A stretch of 64,000 nucleotides of DNA from Pseudomonas chlororaphis subsp. chlororaphis. Lineage in GTDB: Bacteria; Pseudomonadota; Gammaproteobacteria; Pseudomonadales; Pseudomonadaceae. The stretch lies in the NCBI RefSeq assembly GCF_003945765.1, contig NZ_CP027712.1, forward strand, positions 2,232,001 through 2,296,000. Reading direction: 5' to 3'. Position 1 is the stretch's first letter. Each line of letters begins with the position of its first letter. The translations under genes and the position numbers were made by a program. Under the pieces are notes generated by a model that did no database searches, had not been told where the DNA came from, and worked only from the letters and a program-made list of their open reading frames with translations. Positions 48,880 through 57,502 of this stretch are shown here, piece after piece.

Positions 48880-49509
48880 ATGAATAAGCCATTAGTTCAA
48901 CCGAAACACGGGCGTGTCGTATCCCCCTCCAGCCGTGGTGCTGTCGCCGTCGAGCTGGGGCTGCTCGGCACCTGGCAGGTCAATGAGATGGAAGGCGGTA
49001 AAAATTTCCCGGCCCTGGTGGGCGGACCTTTTCAGAAACCATACGAGAGCGACGTCGCCAGCGTTGTGCCACCGGCTGATGGGTATATCCTCAGCGGCGG
49101 CAAGACCGACGAGCGTGACTGCCTCAACTTCACCAATGAAGAAATGTCGAAGAAGCTTGGGCGTTCGTTCTCCTGGCCGTTGCTCAACGTCGATCCGGGG
49201 CAGGTGTTCCAGGTCAAGTGGGAGTACACCGCTCCTCATGTGACCCGCGGTTACAGCTGGTTCATCACCAAAGATGGCTGGGACCCGAAACAGCGTATCA
49301 GTCGTGCGCAACTGGAGCCGCAGGCTTTCTTCAAGGACTTCTACACACAAGTTCCGTATGACCAGCACGGCGATGAAATGAAGGCCAAGGTCGAACATCA
49401 GGTGACACTGCCCAAGAACAAGAAAGGCCATCACGTGATTGTGCTGGCGTGGATTGTCGCCGACACCGGCAATGCGTTCTATCAGGCGTTCGACGTCGAC
49501 TTCAAATAG
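48880..49509 (+). CDS. Chitin-active lytic polysaccharide monooxygenase (AA10) without signal peptide
   Basis: 209 residues. The AA10 domain fills the protein. Copper-brace candidates are His10 (in PKHGRVVSPSSRG) and His120 (in YTAPHVTRGYSWF), and the C-terminal FYQAFDVDF supplies the axial Phe. In AA10 enzymes His must be the first residue after signal cleavage, yet only nine residues (MNKPLVQPK) precede it and they are not a signal peptide. An in-frame TGA lies three codons upstream of the ATG, so no longer form exists. Oxidative cleavage of chitin would help the chitinase encoded 60 bp downstream. A good ribosome site, AAAGGAG, precedes the start. Confidence 0.88.
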   Translation: MNKPLVQPKHGRVVSPSSRGAVAVELGLLGTWQVNEMEGGKNFPALVGGPFQKPYESDVASVVPPADGYILSGGKTDERDCLNFTNEEMSKKLGRSFSWPLLNVDPGQVFQVKWEYTAPHVTRGYSWFITKDGWDPKQRISRAQLEPQAFFKDFYTQVPYDQHGDEMKAKVEHQVTLPKNKKGHHVIVLAWIVADTGNAFYQAFDVDFK

Positions 49510-49569
49510 TCGACTTCGAATAACAGCAGAAGTTGTCATTCTCTTTAAATGGTTCTGAAGGATTAGAAC

Positions 49570-51033
49570 GTGAACAAGATCGACTTTGCAGCGGTAAAGA
49601 CTCAGGCGAATGATTCGGCATCGTTGATGCCGTCGATCGCAGGCAAGAAGATTCTCATGGGCTTCTGGCACAACTGGCCGGCTGGCCCCAGTGACGGCTA
49701 CCAGCAGGGGCAGTTCGCCAACCTCGACCTGGTCGATGTACCCAAGGAATACAACGTGGTGGCGGTAGCCTTCATGAAGGGCAACGGCATTCCCACCTTC
49801 AAACCCTACAACCTGTCGGACGAGGAGTTCCGGCGCCAGGTTGGCGTGCTCAACAGCCAGGGGCGGGCGGTGTTGATTTCCCTTGGCGGTGCGGACGCTC
49901 ATATCGAGTTGCACAAGGGCAACGAGCAAGCGCTGGCCCACGAAATCATCCGTCTGGTGGAAACCTATGGTTTCGACGGGCTGGACATCGACCTCGAGCA
50001 AAGCGCCATCGATTTTGCCGACAACAAGATCGTGCTGCCGGCGGCGCTCAAGCTGGTGAAGGATCACTACGCAGGCGAGGGCAAGCATTTCATCATCAGC
50101 ATGGCGCCGGAGTTTCCCTACCTCGCCACCGGCGGCAAATACGTCGGTTATATCCAGGCGCTGGATGGCTACTACGATTTCATCGCGCCGCAATACTACA
50201 ACCAGGGCGGCGACGGTCTGTGGGTCCAGGAAGCCAACGGCGGGCAGGGTGCCTGGATTGCCCAGAACAATGACGCGCTGAAGGAAGACTTTCTGTTTTA
50301 TCTGACCGAGAGCCTGGTCACCGGTACGCGTGGCTATATCGCCATCCCTGCCGACAAGTTCGTGATCGGTCTGCCGGCCAACGTCGACGCGGCAGCGACC
50401 GGGTATGTCATCGACCCTGCGGCGGTGAGCAATGCCTTCAAGCGTCTGGATCATGTCGGATTGTCGATCAAGGGCCTGATGACCTGGTCGGTCAATTGGG
50501 ATGACGGCCTCAACAAGTACGGCGTCCGTTACAACTGGGAGTTCCGTGATCGTTATGCGCCGCTGATCCATGGCGGCAGCGGCGAGGAGCGACCTTCGGC
50601 GCCGGGCAACCTGTTTTCCCCCGCGCAGACAGAGAACAGCGTGACCTTGAGCTGGAGTGCTGCCCACGGTGTTCGCCCGATCGAGTTCTACACCCTGTTT
50701 CGCGATGGCAAGCCGGTGGCCCAGACGGCCTCGCTGACCTTGAAGGACGAGGGGCTGAAAACCGATACGCTGTACAGCTACTTTGTCAGCGCTACGGACG
50801 CCCAGGGCAATCAGTCGCTGCCCAGTACCAGCCTGAACATCAAGACCGCTGGCGGGGTGCCTGACCCGCAATACCCGGAATGGCAGTTGAATCATCACTA
50901 TCGCAAAGATGATGGTGTGACTTATCAGGGCAATCTGTATCTGTGCTTTCAAGAGCACACCTCGAATGCCGGCTGGACTCCGGATGTCGCCTTCACCCTT
51001 TGGGCCAAGGTGGCGGTTCAGCGTCGTGCGTGA
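49570..51033 (+). CDS. chiC: Chitinase C, GH18
   Basis: 487 residues from a GTG start with a weak GAAGGA ribosome site. Order: a leader of about 25 residues without hydrophobic core, a GH18 barrel (about 28-335), a fibronectin-III-like domain (about 345-430) and a C-terminal CBM5/12 chitin-binding domain (about 437-482, with YPEWQLNHHYRKDDGVTY). The DxxDxDxE motif is intact as FDGLDIDLE, with catalytic Glu143. The sequence closely resembles what I recall of P. aeruginosa ChiC, which also lacks a signal peptide and is released slowly. An in-frame TAG two codons upstream rules out a longer start. It forms a pair with the LPMO gene and ends at a strong terminator. Confidence 0.92.
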   Translation: MNKIDFAAVKTQANDSASLMPSIAGKKILMGFWHNWPAGPSDGYQQGQFANLDLVDVPKEYNVVAVAFMKGNGIPTFKPYNLSDEEFRRQVGVLNSQGRAVLISLGGADAHIELHKGNEQALAHEIIRLVETYGFDGLDIDLEQSAIDFADNKIVLPAALKLVKDHYAGEGKHFIISMAPEFPYLATGGKYVGYIQALDGYYDFIAPQYYNQGGDGLWVQEANGGQGAWIAQNNDALKEDFLFYLTESLVTGTRGYIAIPADKFVIGLPANVDAAATGYVIDPAAVSNAFKRLDHVGLSIKGLMTWSVNWDDGLNKYGVRYNWEFRDRYAPLIHGGSGEERPSAPGNLFSPAQTENSVTLSWSAAHGVRPIEFYTLFRDGKPVAQTASLTLKDEGLKTDTLYSYFVSATDAQGNQSLPSTSLNIKTAGGVPDPQYPEWQLNHHYRKDDGVTYQGNLYLCFQEHTSNAGWTPDVAFTLWAKVAVQRRA

Positions 51034-51054
51034 GCGCGGCTAGGAGCAGTGCAG

Positions 51055-51082
51055 AGGCGCCCTGATGACGGGCGCCTTTTTT
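51055..51082 (+). terminator. Rho-independent terminator of the LPMO-chiC pair
   Basis: AGGCGCCC (51055-51062) pairs perfectly with GGGCGCCT (51070-51077), loop TGATGAC, followed by a T run. Confidence 0.92.
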
Positions 51083-51168
51083 ATTGGGTATCGGGCAAGG
51101 CAAAGCTGCGGGTTATGGGCTAATACTCACAGGCCGTTTTTTGTCATCCGTCAATGGAGAGTGGAGCG

Positions 51169-51630
51169 ATGCTCATGCACTGGTTTCTCGCGGCCGTACA
51201 CCTGTTGGCCTTTGCTGTCGCCTTTGCGGCGGTGCTCAATCGCGGTACAGCGTTGCGCCGCGTGGTCACCGAAGGGGCGGATGTGCGCCGGGCTCTGCTG
51301 GCCGACAATGGCTGGGGGCTGGCCGCCGCGGTGTTGTTGATCACCGGCTTGCTGCGCGCCTTCGCTGGCTACGAAAAAGGTACGGACTACTACCTGCACC
51401 AGCCGCTGTTTCACATCAAGATGACCTTGTTCGTCATCATCCTGTTGCTCGAAATATGGCCAATGGTTGCGCTGATCAAATGGCGAATCGCCCTGGGGCG
51501 CGGGGCGTCGATCGATACCGGTCGCGCCACGCTGTTTGCGCGCATCAGCCACCTGCAGGCGCTGCTGATTGTGCTGATAGTAGTGGCGGCCAGTGGCATG
51601 GCACGTGGGGTTATGTTCGGCCAGTCATGA
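51169..51630 (+). CDS. DUF2214 inner-membrane protein
   Basis: 153 residues from the ATG before LMHWFLAAVHLLA, preceded by GTGGAG; five more upstream codons are in-frame. Four hydrophobic helices (about 2-22, 45-63, 82-105 and 124-147). The pattern fits DUF2214, a family of small bacterial membrane proteins of unknown role. Residue His-rich spots (MHWF, HLLA, HQPLFH) could bind a metal or haem; that is speculation. It is separated from chiC by a terminator, so a secretion role is not implied. Confidence 0.75.
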   Translation: MLMHWFLAAVHLLAFAVAFAAVLNRGTALRRVVTEGADVRRALLADNGWGLAAAVLLITGLLRAFAGYEKGTDYYLHQPLFHIKMTLFVIILLLEIWPMVALIKWRIALGRGASIDTGRATLFARISHLQALLIVLIVVAASGMARGVMFGQS

Positions 51631-51694
51631 GGTGAGGAGTCGCGTGTGCTCGGGCTCGCTGCGGGCTGTTGCGCGTCATTGAGCACCGCGCGCT

Positions 51695-51943
51695 CTAGCA
51701 GAGTTGGCTGAAAGCCTTGCTGATGGTGGCCCGGTTGGTTTTGAACTCGGCCTGCTGCACGGGAATGATGCCGAACTCGTCGCTGACGATAGCCAGCACG
51801 CGGTGCAGGTAGTCGACGTTGGCCTCGGAGCGGAAGGTGAATATTCCGCGTTTGACTTCGTAGAGCCCCTCCGTCGAGCAGGCGGCAATGGTCCGCATCG
51901 CATTCAGGTCGTTGGTGATCAGAAGGTAAGCGAACTCTTGCAT
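51695..51943 (-). CDS. Small cytoplasmic protein of unknown function (82 aa)
   Basis: The ATG before QEFAYLLITNDLNAM has a good ribosome site (AAGGAGCGGTCAT). The product is a compact alpha/beta domain without signal or membrane segment. I do not recognise the family. The 5' region is about 100 bp or more long and contains an A/T-rich stretch resembling a promoter and a degenerate LexA-like dyad (52052-52071). Confidence 0.65.
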   Translation of the reverse strand: MQEFAYLLITNDLNAMRTIAACSTEGLYEVKRGIFTFRSEANVDYLHRVLAIVSDEFGIIPVQQAEFKTNRATISKAFSQLC

Positions 51944-52291
51944 ATGACCGCTCCTTGTTCGTAAAGCATCTGCCGATGGCAAGGGGGGGAGCCTCGGCGG
52001 GTTCGCGGAGGCGGTAGGTCTTGAAATTACTCCTCCTGCTCATTGCCACGCTACTGAGTATTTATACAAAAACGAGGAAGGGCTTTCTCCCGGCCGAGTC
52101 GTATCGACAGATTGCCGGGATGGAGCGCTATCAGTGAAGGGCTTGGGTAGTGCACTTTTGCCAGGGCTGGCGCTGGCGGCCTGAACTGCGCCGCTGCCAT
52201 ATGAAGAGGGGGAGGATGCTGCGGGGAATCAATCAACGATGACGCTGCGCCAGCCATTGTGACGAGACAAAGGGCTGGCCGCTCATGGCGC
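51944..52291. other. Intergenic region between the 82-aa gene and rsmE
   Basis: 348 bp. Holds the promoter of the 82-aa gene (TATAAAT on the minus strand near 52060-52066) and the 3' end of the rsmE transcript. No coding frame is convincing and no clear terminator hairpin with a T run is seen. Confidence 0.5.
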
Positions 52292-52486
52292 TCAAGGTGT
52301 TTCGCGTTTGTCCGGGGCGGTGAGGCCGGCTTGGATCCGTTGGTAGATTTCTTCGCGATGGACTGCGACGTCTTTCGGGGCATTGATGCCGATCCGGACT
52401 TGCTGGCCGCTAACGCCCAGAATGGTGATCGTGATGTCGTCACCGATATTTATGCTTTCACCGACCTTGCGGGTGAGTATCAGCAT
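52292..52486 (-). CDS. rsmE: Carbon storage/secondary metabolism regulator RsmE (CsrA family)
   Basis: 64 residues. A CsrA-fold RNA-binding dimer that blocks translation of mRNAs with ANGGA motifs; the Gac/Rsm cascade removes it through small RNAs. The N-terminal [20 protein letters not shown] and the RNA-contacting Arg44 region ([13 protein letters not shown]) are intact. The [17 protein letters not shown] and [11 protein letters not shown] segments distinguish RsmE from RsmA as I recall both from P. protegens. The ribosome site CAAGGAGA is itself an RsmA/E-like target, consistent with autoregulation. Exoenzymes such as chitinase are typical targets in this genus. Confidence 0.92.
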
Positions 52487-52738
52487 GATCTTCTCCTTGA
52501 TTGCTTAGTAGGGCACCTGATTCAGACAGTGCAGATGTCGGTAGTAGTGCGTATAGATTACTGCGAAGTACCACTGTGTGGGTGCCTCTTTCTGACGCGC
52601 AGACGCTGTATTAATTCCCGAGGTGCAACTATACAGAGGCGATAAATATCATTCTCCTTGTTTTGCGCTGATTTTGTGGCGTTTGTGCAGGGGATTGGGG
52701 TGCTAAAATCGCCGCCTCAGACTTTCAAGGGGTAGGTT

Positions 52739-53110
52739 GTGCGCACAGTAGCGATGATGATGGCGGTCCTGGCATTGGCGGGATGCGGTGAAGGCAAGCA
52801 TGCCGAGGTGGACAAGAAGGTGGCGCCGGTTGTCCAGGCACAGCCGCCGCAGGCCGCCACGACGCCGCAATGGGATGTGCTGGTCGCCGGCACCCTGCCT
52901 CAGGCGACGAGCGATCTGGCCGGCTGGCTGATCGAACACGGGATCATTTCCTATGTCGTCGTCGAAGATGGCAAGGATCGGGTGCTGATCGGCCCGTTCG
53001 ATTCCCAGGCCGAAGCCGAAGCCAAGAAAGCCGAGCTGGTCGAGAAGCTGACCAAGGCCAAGAAGCGCAATATCGAGCCGCAGGTGATCGAGCACCGCGT
53101 CGCGCAATAA
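52739..53110 (+). CDS. SPOR-domain-like lipoprotein (123 aa)
   Basis: From a GTG start with GGGGTAGG upstream. Lipoprotein signal RTVAMMMAVLALAGCGEG with lipobox LAGC (Cys16), a short linker, then a SPOR-like domain (about 43-115: WDVLVAGTLPQATSDLAGW ... DRVLIGPFDSQAEAEAKK). SPOR domains bind glycan strands lacking stem peptides at the division site. Likely anchored to the outer membrane. Promoter and partners unknown. Confidence 0.75.
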   Translation: MRTVAMMMAVLALAGCGEGKHAEVDKKVAPVVQAQPPQAATTPQWDVLVAGTLPQATSDLAGWLIEHGIISYVVVEDGKDRVLIGPFDSQAEAEAKKAELVEKLTKAKKRNIEPQVIEHRVAQ

Positions 53111-53214
53111 GCCGTTCTTTTGGGTGCCGGGTCAAGGCCAGTCTTGCCGGCGCTCAATCATCCTTGAGGGGGGCTGTCCATGCCCCGGACGTTTATCGGC
53201 AACCCGGACGGATA

Positions 53215-53904
53215 TCAGCCGCAGGCCTTCAGGTTGACCGGGCCGACGAACTCGTTGCCACGCCCCATCACACAAGCCACGCTCTGATTGCGCTGGCGCT
53301 CCCAGGGTTGTACCGGATAGGTCTTGTTCCAGGCTTCGTACAACTGACGATCCTGTTTCGACAGGCGCAGGTTGTACTGCTTGCTCATATAGAAGTAGGT
53401 CCGGGCGATCATGCCGCGAATGGATGGGCGTGGCATGACCTTCTTGGCCTTGAAGTCGACCTGAGTCAGGCACGAACCGTACTGGCCGGACCGCGCCGGC
53501 AGCCAGCCGAAGCTGAAGTTGTTACGGTCGCCATTGACCTCGCCGATGCTCGGTACCAGGTTGTGCAGGTCGGCTTCGGCGCGTTGATAAATAGGGTCGT
53601 GGCGCGTGCAGTTCTTGCGTCCGCCTTGCTGCCAGCATTGACGCTGATGGCCGATCTGCCAGGCGGGAACGATGTGCTCCCATTCGATGCGCGCGGCGCG
53701 ATTGGCGTTCTTGCGGGGGACATAGCCGCAGGCGGCGAGGTTGACCCGATTGCCGCTGTACTTGCAGCCACAGTAGAACTCGGTGGATTGCGGGGCGTAC
53801 AGCTTCCAGGCGATTTTCTTCGCTTCGTTGAAGGTACGGGGCGCATCGGCCTGGGCATTCAGGGCAACGCAAAGCAGCAGTACAGCAAAACAGCGGGCAA
53901 TCAT
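53215..53904 (-). CDS. endA: Endonuclease I (EndA/Vvn family), periplasmic
   Basis: 229 residues from the ATG before IARCFAVLLLCVA, a signal peptide cleaved near ADA. The beta-beta-alpha-metal nuclease core is present: RIEWEHIVPAW with the general base His and NLVPSIGEVNGDRNNFSFG with the metal-binding Asn. Several Cys (CGCKY, CGYVP, CWQQ, CTRH) suggest disulfides. It degrades DNA in the periplasm or outside. The upstream DUF1654 gene ends 4 bp before it; both lie behind a LexA box. Confidence 0.92.
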   Translation of the reverse strand: MIARCFAVLLLCVALNAQADAPRTFNEAKKIAWKLYAPQSTEFYCGCKYSGNRVNLAACGYVPRKNANRAARIEWEHIVPAWQIGHQRQCWQQGGRKNCTRHDPIYQRAEADLHNLVPSIGEVNGDRNNFSFGWLPARSGQYGSCLTQVDFKAKKVMPRPSIRGMIARTYFYMSKQYNLRLSKQDRQLYEAWNKTYPVQPWERQRNQSVACVMGRGNEFVGPVNLKACG

Positions 53905-53908
53905 CGAC

Positions 53909-54145
53909 TCAGTCTTCCTTCGGCACAACCCAGAAAATCTGCACACCGCCGTCATCGCGATAGGCGAGGGTGACGTTGTCGTTTTCGGCGATTTCTTCGA
54001 GCAGGCGCTCCCACTCGTCGACCGCTTCGTCGGGCTGACGGAAGATCAGGGCGGCCTTGGCTTTTTGTGCGTTGGGCGAATTGATGATTTGCTGAACGCG
54101 CAAACCGAGGCGTTCATAAGAGCTTGGTGGTGCTGCGGCGGGCAC
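53909..54145 (-). CDS. DUF1654 small protein
   Basis: 78 residues from a GTG start (the nearby ATG is in another frame). The pattern SYERLGLRVQQIINSPNAQ and the C-terminal DGGVQIFWVVPKED are those of DUF1654, a family found mainly in Pseudomonas and its phages. Hydrophilic and acidic, no signal. It is the first gene of a two-gene unit with endA and lies 18 bp from a LexA box, so SOS induction is expected. Role unknown; a nuclease modulator is possible but unproven. Confidence 0.8.
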   Translation of the reverse strand: MPAAAPPSSYERLGLRVQQIINSPNAQKAKAALIFRQPDEAVDEWERLLEEIAENDNVTLAYRDDGGVQIFWVVPKED

Positions 54146-54163
54146 GGAACATTCCTTATTAAG

Positions 54164-54179
54164 CTGTATGCGCGTACAG
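54164..54179. promoter_or_regulatory. LexA box upstream of DUF1654-endA
   Basis: CTGTATGCGCGTACAG is a CTGT-N8-ACAG site with both half-sites perfect. On the minus strand a -10-like TAAAAT lies immediately upstream, so LexA bound here would block the promoter. Confidence 0.8.
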
Positions 54180-54380
54180 TATTTTACTGTAGGAAATTTC
54201 GCAACCGCTTAAAATTCAAGAGGTTCTTCTGACAGCAATATCCGCGGATTGCTGCAAAACGATTGAGTTTTTTATCTGCGGGATAAAGAAGAGGGCAGGC
54301 CAACCGGGGCGGAGCACTCGCCCAGGGCGGGCGAGTGCGGGGTAGAGCGGTGCCCGACCAGAGCAGGTCGGGCGGGCCAA

Positions 54381-55511
<1,131 letters not shown>

Positions 55512-55557
55512 CTAGATACACCCGAGACAGATCTGAATGCCGCGGGCGAAAGGGAAC

Positions 55558-55573
55558 AGCAGGATCTGTACCA
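55558..55573 (-). promoter_or_regulatory. Sigma-54-type promoter of ansB
   Basis: On the minus strand TGGTACAGATCCTGCT matches the sigma-54 core (TGGCACG-N4-TTGCW) with the invariant GG and GC spaced by exactly 10 nt. The ATG lies about 90 bp downstream. Confidence 0.7.
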
Positions 55574-55658
55574 GCCGGACTGTGGTCGCAAAACTCTTTT
55601 AACTTAATGATTTATATCAACTTATTTTTAGTTATCGGATTCGATGGCCGTTTCGTTG

Positions 55659-55703
55659 TCCGGTTTTCCGAATGCTCGGAAGATTTGCGTTCGGTTGTCC
55701 GAC
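55659..55703. promoter_or_regulatory. Two AauR-like enhancer sites
   Basis: TCCGG-TTTT-CCGAA (55659-55672) and TTCGG-TTGT-CCGAC (55690-55703) each differ by one base from the TTCGG-N4-CCGAA site described for AauR, the sigma-54 activator responding to acidic amino acids in pseudomonads. Their centres are 31 bp apart, three helical turns, and lie about 115-150 bp upstream of the predicted ansB start site, as expected for enhancer-binding proteins. Confidence 0.6.
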
Positions 55704-55792
55704 AGTTCTGATTTTCATGAGGAAAAAGCTGAATTAAAGAGATGGTCCTTGCAGCCGATGCCCTTCAAGGATCGTTTCTTTATGGAGCTCAC

Positions 55793-56242
55793 ATGTCTAT
55801 TTCTGTCGGTTTTCCCGCTGCCGGGGCCATCACCATCAACGGTAAATCACCGGCCACTATCGAGGCTCTGAGCCAGGGCGCCGCCGATAGCGCTGCGCAA
55901 GTCCTGGGGATCGATGAAGAGGGCAAGCTGCGAGTGGCGTCCGGTTCCGAGGCCGAGAAGGCCGAGACTCAAGACTCCGAAGGGGACAATCAAAGCCTGG
56001 TGGTGAAAATGCTGCTCAAGCGCATGAAAGAACTGCAGGCCCAATTGCAGGAGCAACAGCAGCAGTTGGCCGCTGCCCAGGCGGCGAGTTATCCGACCCC
56101 TGAAGCCAAGGCGACCGTGGTGATGGCGATTCAAGGCCAGATCGTCGATACCAACGGCGCGCTGCAGGAAGTGGCGGGGAAGCTGGTCAAGGAACTGAGC
56201 AAGGACGCTTCGTCAGGCACACTGGTCAGTACCACCGCATGA
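55793..56242 (+). CDS. Protein of unknown function with coiled coil (149 aa)
   Basis: The ATG before SISVGFPAAGAITI follows TATGGAGC. The product begins with a small Gly/Ala-rich segment, has an acidic middle (EAEKAETQDSEGD), a Gln-rich coiled coil (about 72-100, KRMKELQAQLQEQQQQLAA) and a helical tail. No signal peptide or membrane helix. I do not recognise a function; similar proteins of this composition occur in pseudomonads. It is divergent from ansB and precedes the rbs operon by about 250 bp. Confidence 0.7.
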   Translation: MSISVGFPAAGAITINGKSPATIEALSQGAADSAAQVLGIDEEGKLRVASGSEAEKAETQDSEGDNQSLVVKMLLKRMKELQAQLQEQQQQLAAAQAASYPTPEAKATVVMAIQGQIVDTNGALQEVAGKLVKELSKDASSGTLVSTTA

Positions 56243-56344
56243 TTGTGTGATGTCGTACGGGGCGCCTGTCCTGGCGTTCCGGGCGGCTCATGGGCTTGGC
56301 TCCCCCGTTGACAAATAGCAGCAGGGTTCGCATAGTTGGTTTTA

Positions 56345-56358
56345 CGCAAACGTTTGCG
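56345..56358. promoter_or_regulatory. RbsR operator
   Basis: CGCAAACGTTTGCG is a perfect 14-bp palindrome with the CAAACG/CGTTTG core favoured by LacI-family proteins, 130 bp before rbsB. The LacI-family rbsR gene lies in the same operon, so ribose-dependent autorepression is likely. Confidence 0.75.
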
Positions 56359-56488
56359 CAGGCCCTGGGCGATAAAAGTCATACACCTCTCAGGTTCGCT
56401 TCAAGCCGCGTTAATCGGGGTCTGAAGGTCGTCGAGCGTACTCCGGCGCAAGCGTTGCTCACAATAATCATAAGATCGGAGTGAACCC

Positions 56489-57445
56489 ATGAAGCTGCCA
56501 TTCGCTGGACGTCTTCTCGCTGTCGCTGTTCTGGCTGCCGCATCCGCTACGCTTCCCCTCTCTTCGGCATTCGCCGAGACCCCAGAAAAACCCAAGGTCG
56601 CCCTGGTCATGAAATCCCTGGCCAACGAATTTTTCCTCACCATGGAAGACGGCGCCAAGGCTTATCAAAAAGACCATGCCGCCGATTTCGACCTGGTTTC
56701 CAACGGCATCAAGGATGAAACCGACACCGCCAACCAGATCCGTATCGTCGAGCAGATGATCGTTTCCAAGGTCAACGCGCTGGTGATCGCCCCGGCGGAC
56801 TCCAAGGCCATGGTGCCAGTGATCAAGAAGGCGGTGGACGCCGGTATCACCGTGATCAACATCGACAACCAGCTGGATCCGGCCGTACTCAAAAGCAAAA
56901 ACATCAGCGTGCCTTTTGTCGGCCCCGACAACCGCAAGGGCGCGCGCCTGGTGGGCGAGTACCTGGCCAAGGACCTGAAGGCCGGGGACGAAGTCGGCAT
57001 CATCGAAGGCGTGTCGACCACCACCAACGCCCAGCAGCGCACCGCAGGCTTCAAGGATGCGATGGAGGCCGCGCAGATCAAGGTGGTCTCGCTGCAATCC
57101 GGCGACTGGGAAATCGATGCCGGCAACCGCGTCGCCGCCGCCATGCTCAGCGAATACCCGAACCTCAAGGCGCTGCTGGCCGGCAACGACAGCATGGCCG
57201 TCGGTGCCGTCTCGGCGGTGCGCGCGGCGGGCAAGGCCGGCAAGGTCAAGGTGGTCGGCTACGACAACATCAATGCCATCAAGCCGATGCTCAAGGACGG
57301 TCGCGTGCTGGCGACCGCCGACCAGTTCGCCGCCAAGCAGGCGGTCTTCGGTATCGAGACGGCGCTGAAGATCCTCAAGGGCGAGAAGGTGGACGGTGGC
57401 GCCAATGGCGTGATCGAAACTCCGGTTGAGCTGGTCACCCAGTAA
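56489..57445 (+). CDS. rbsB: Ribose ABC transporter, periplasmic binding protein
   Basis: 318 residues. Signal peptide (KLPFAGRLLAVAVLAAASAT, cleaved near AFA), then a two-lobed sugar-binding domain: VALVMKSLANEFFLTMEDGA, NALVIAPADS, FVGPDNRKGARLVGEY, AGNDSMAVGAVSAVRAA and VGYDNINAIKPML carry ribose contacts (Asn, Asp, Arg, Phe) as in E. coli RbsB. It delivers ribose to RbsAC. First gene of the rbsBACRKD operon; a hairpin separates it from rbsA, which may let rbsB mRNA accumulate. Confidence 0.93.
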   Translation: MKLPFAGRLLAVAVLAAASATLPLSSAFAETPEKPKVALVMKSLANEFFLTMEDGAKAYQKDHAADFDLVSNGIKDETDTANQIRIVEQMIVSKVNALVIAPADSKAMVPVIKKAVDAGITVINIDNQLDPAVLKSKNISVPFVGPDNRKGARLVGEYLAKDLKAGDEVGIIEGVSTTTNAQQRTAGFKDAMEAAQIKVVSLQSGDWEIDAGNRVAAAMLSEYPNLKALLAGNDSMAVGAVSAVRAAGKAGKVKVVGYDNINAIKPMLKDGRVLATADQFAAKQAVFGIETALKILKGEKVDGGANGVIETPVELVTQ

Positions 57446-57464
57446 TCTTTCTGGCGGCGCAACG

Positions 57465-57488
57465 GCGCCCGCCTGAACAGGCGGGCGC
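57465..57488 (+). repeat. Intercistronic hairpin between rbsB and rbsA
   Basis: GCGCCCGCCT (57465-57474) pairs perfectly with AGGCGGGCGC (57479-57488) around GAAC, with no T run. It is likely an mRNA-stabilising or partial-attenuation element that keeps binding protein above permease level. Confidence 0.7.
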
Positions 57489-57502
57489 ATGGAGAGTTTC
57501 TT

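Noticed and set aside
48892..50958. 688-codon open frame on the minus strand
   Set aside because: Antisense to the LPMO and chiC genes; no start signal and no recognisable domain.
51169..51630. DUF2214 membrane protein considered as a holin-like exporter for the chitin enzymes
   Set aside because: A strong terminator separates it from chiC, it has four helices unlike small holins, and the family is widespread without chitinase neighbours.
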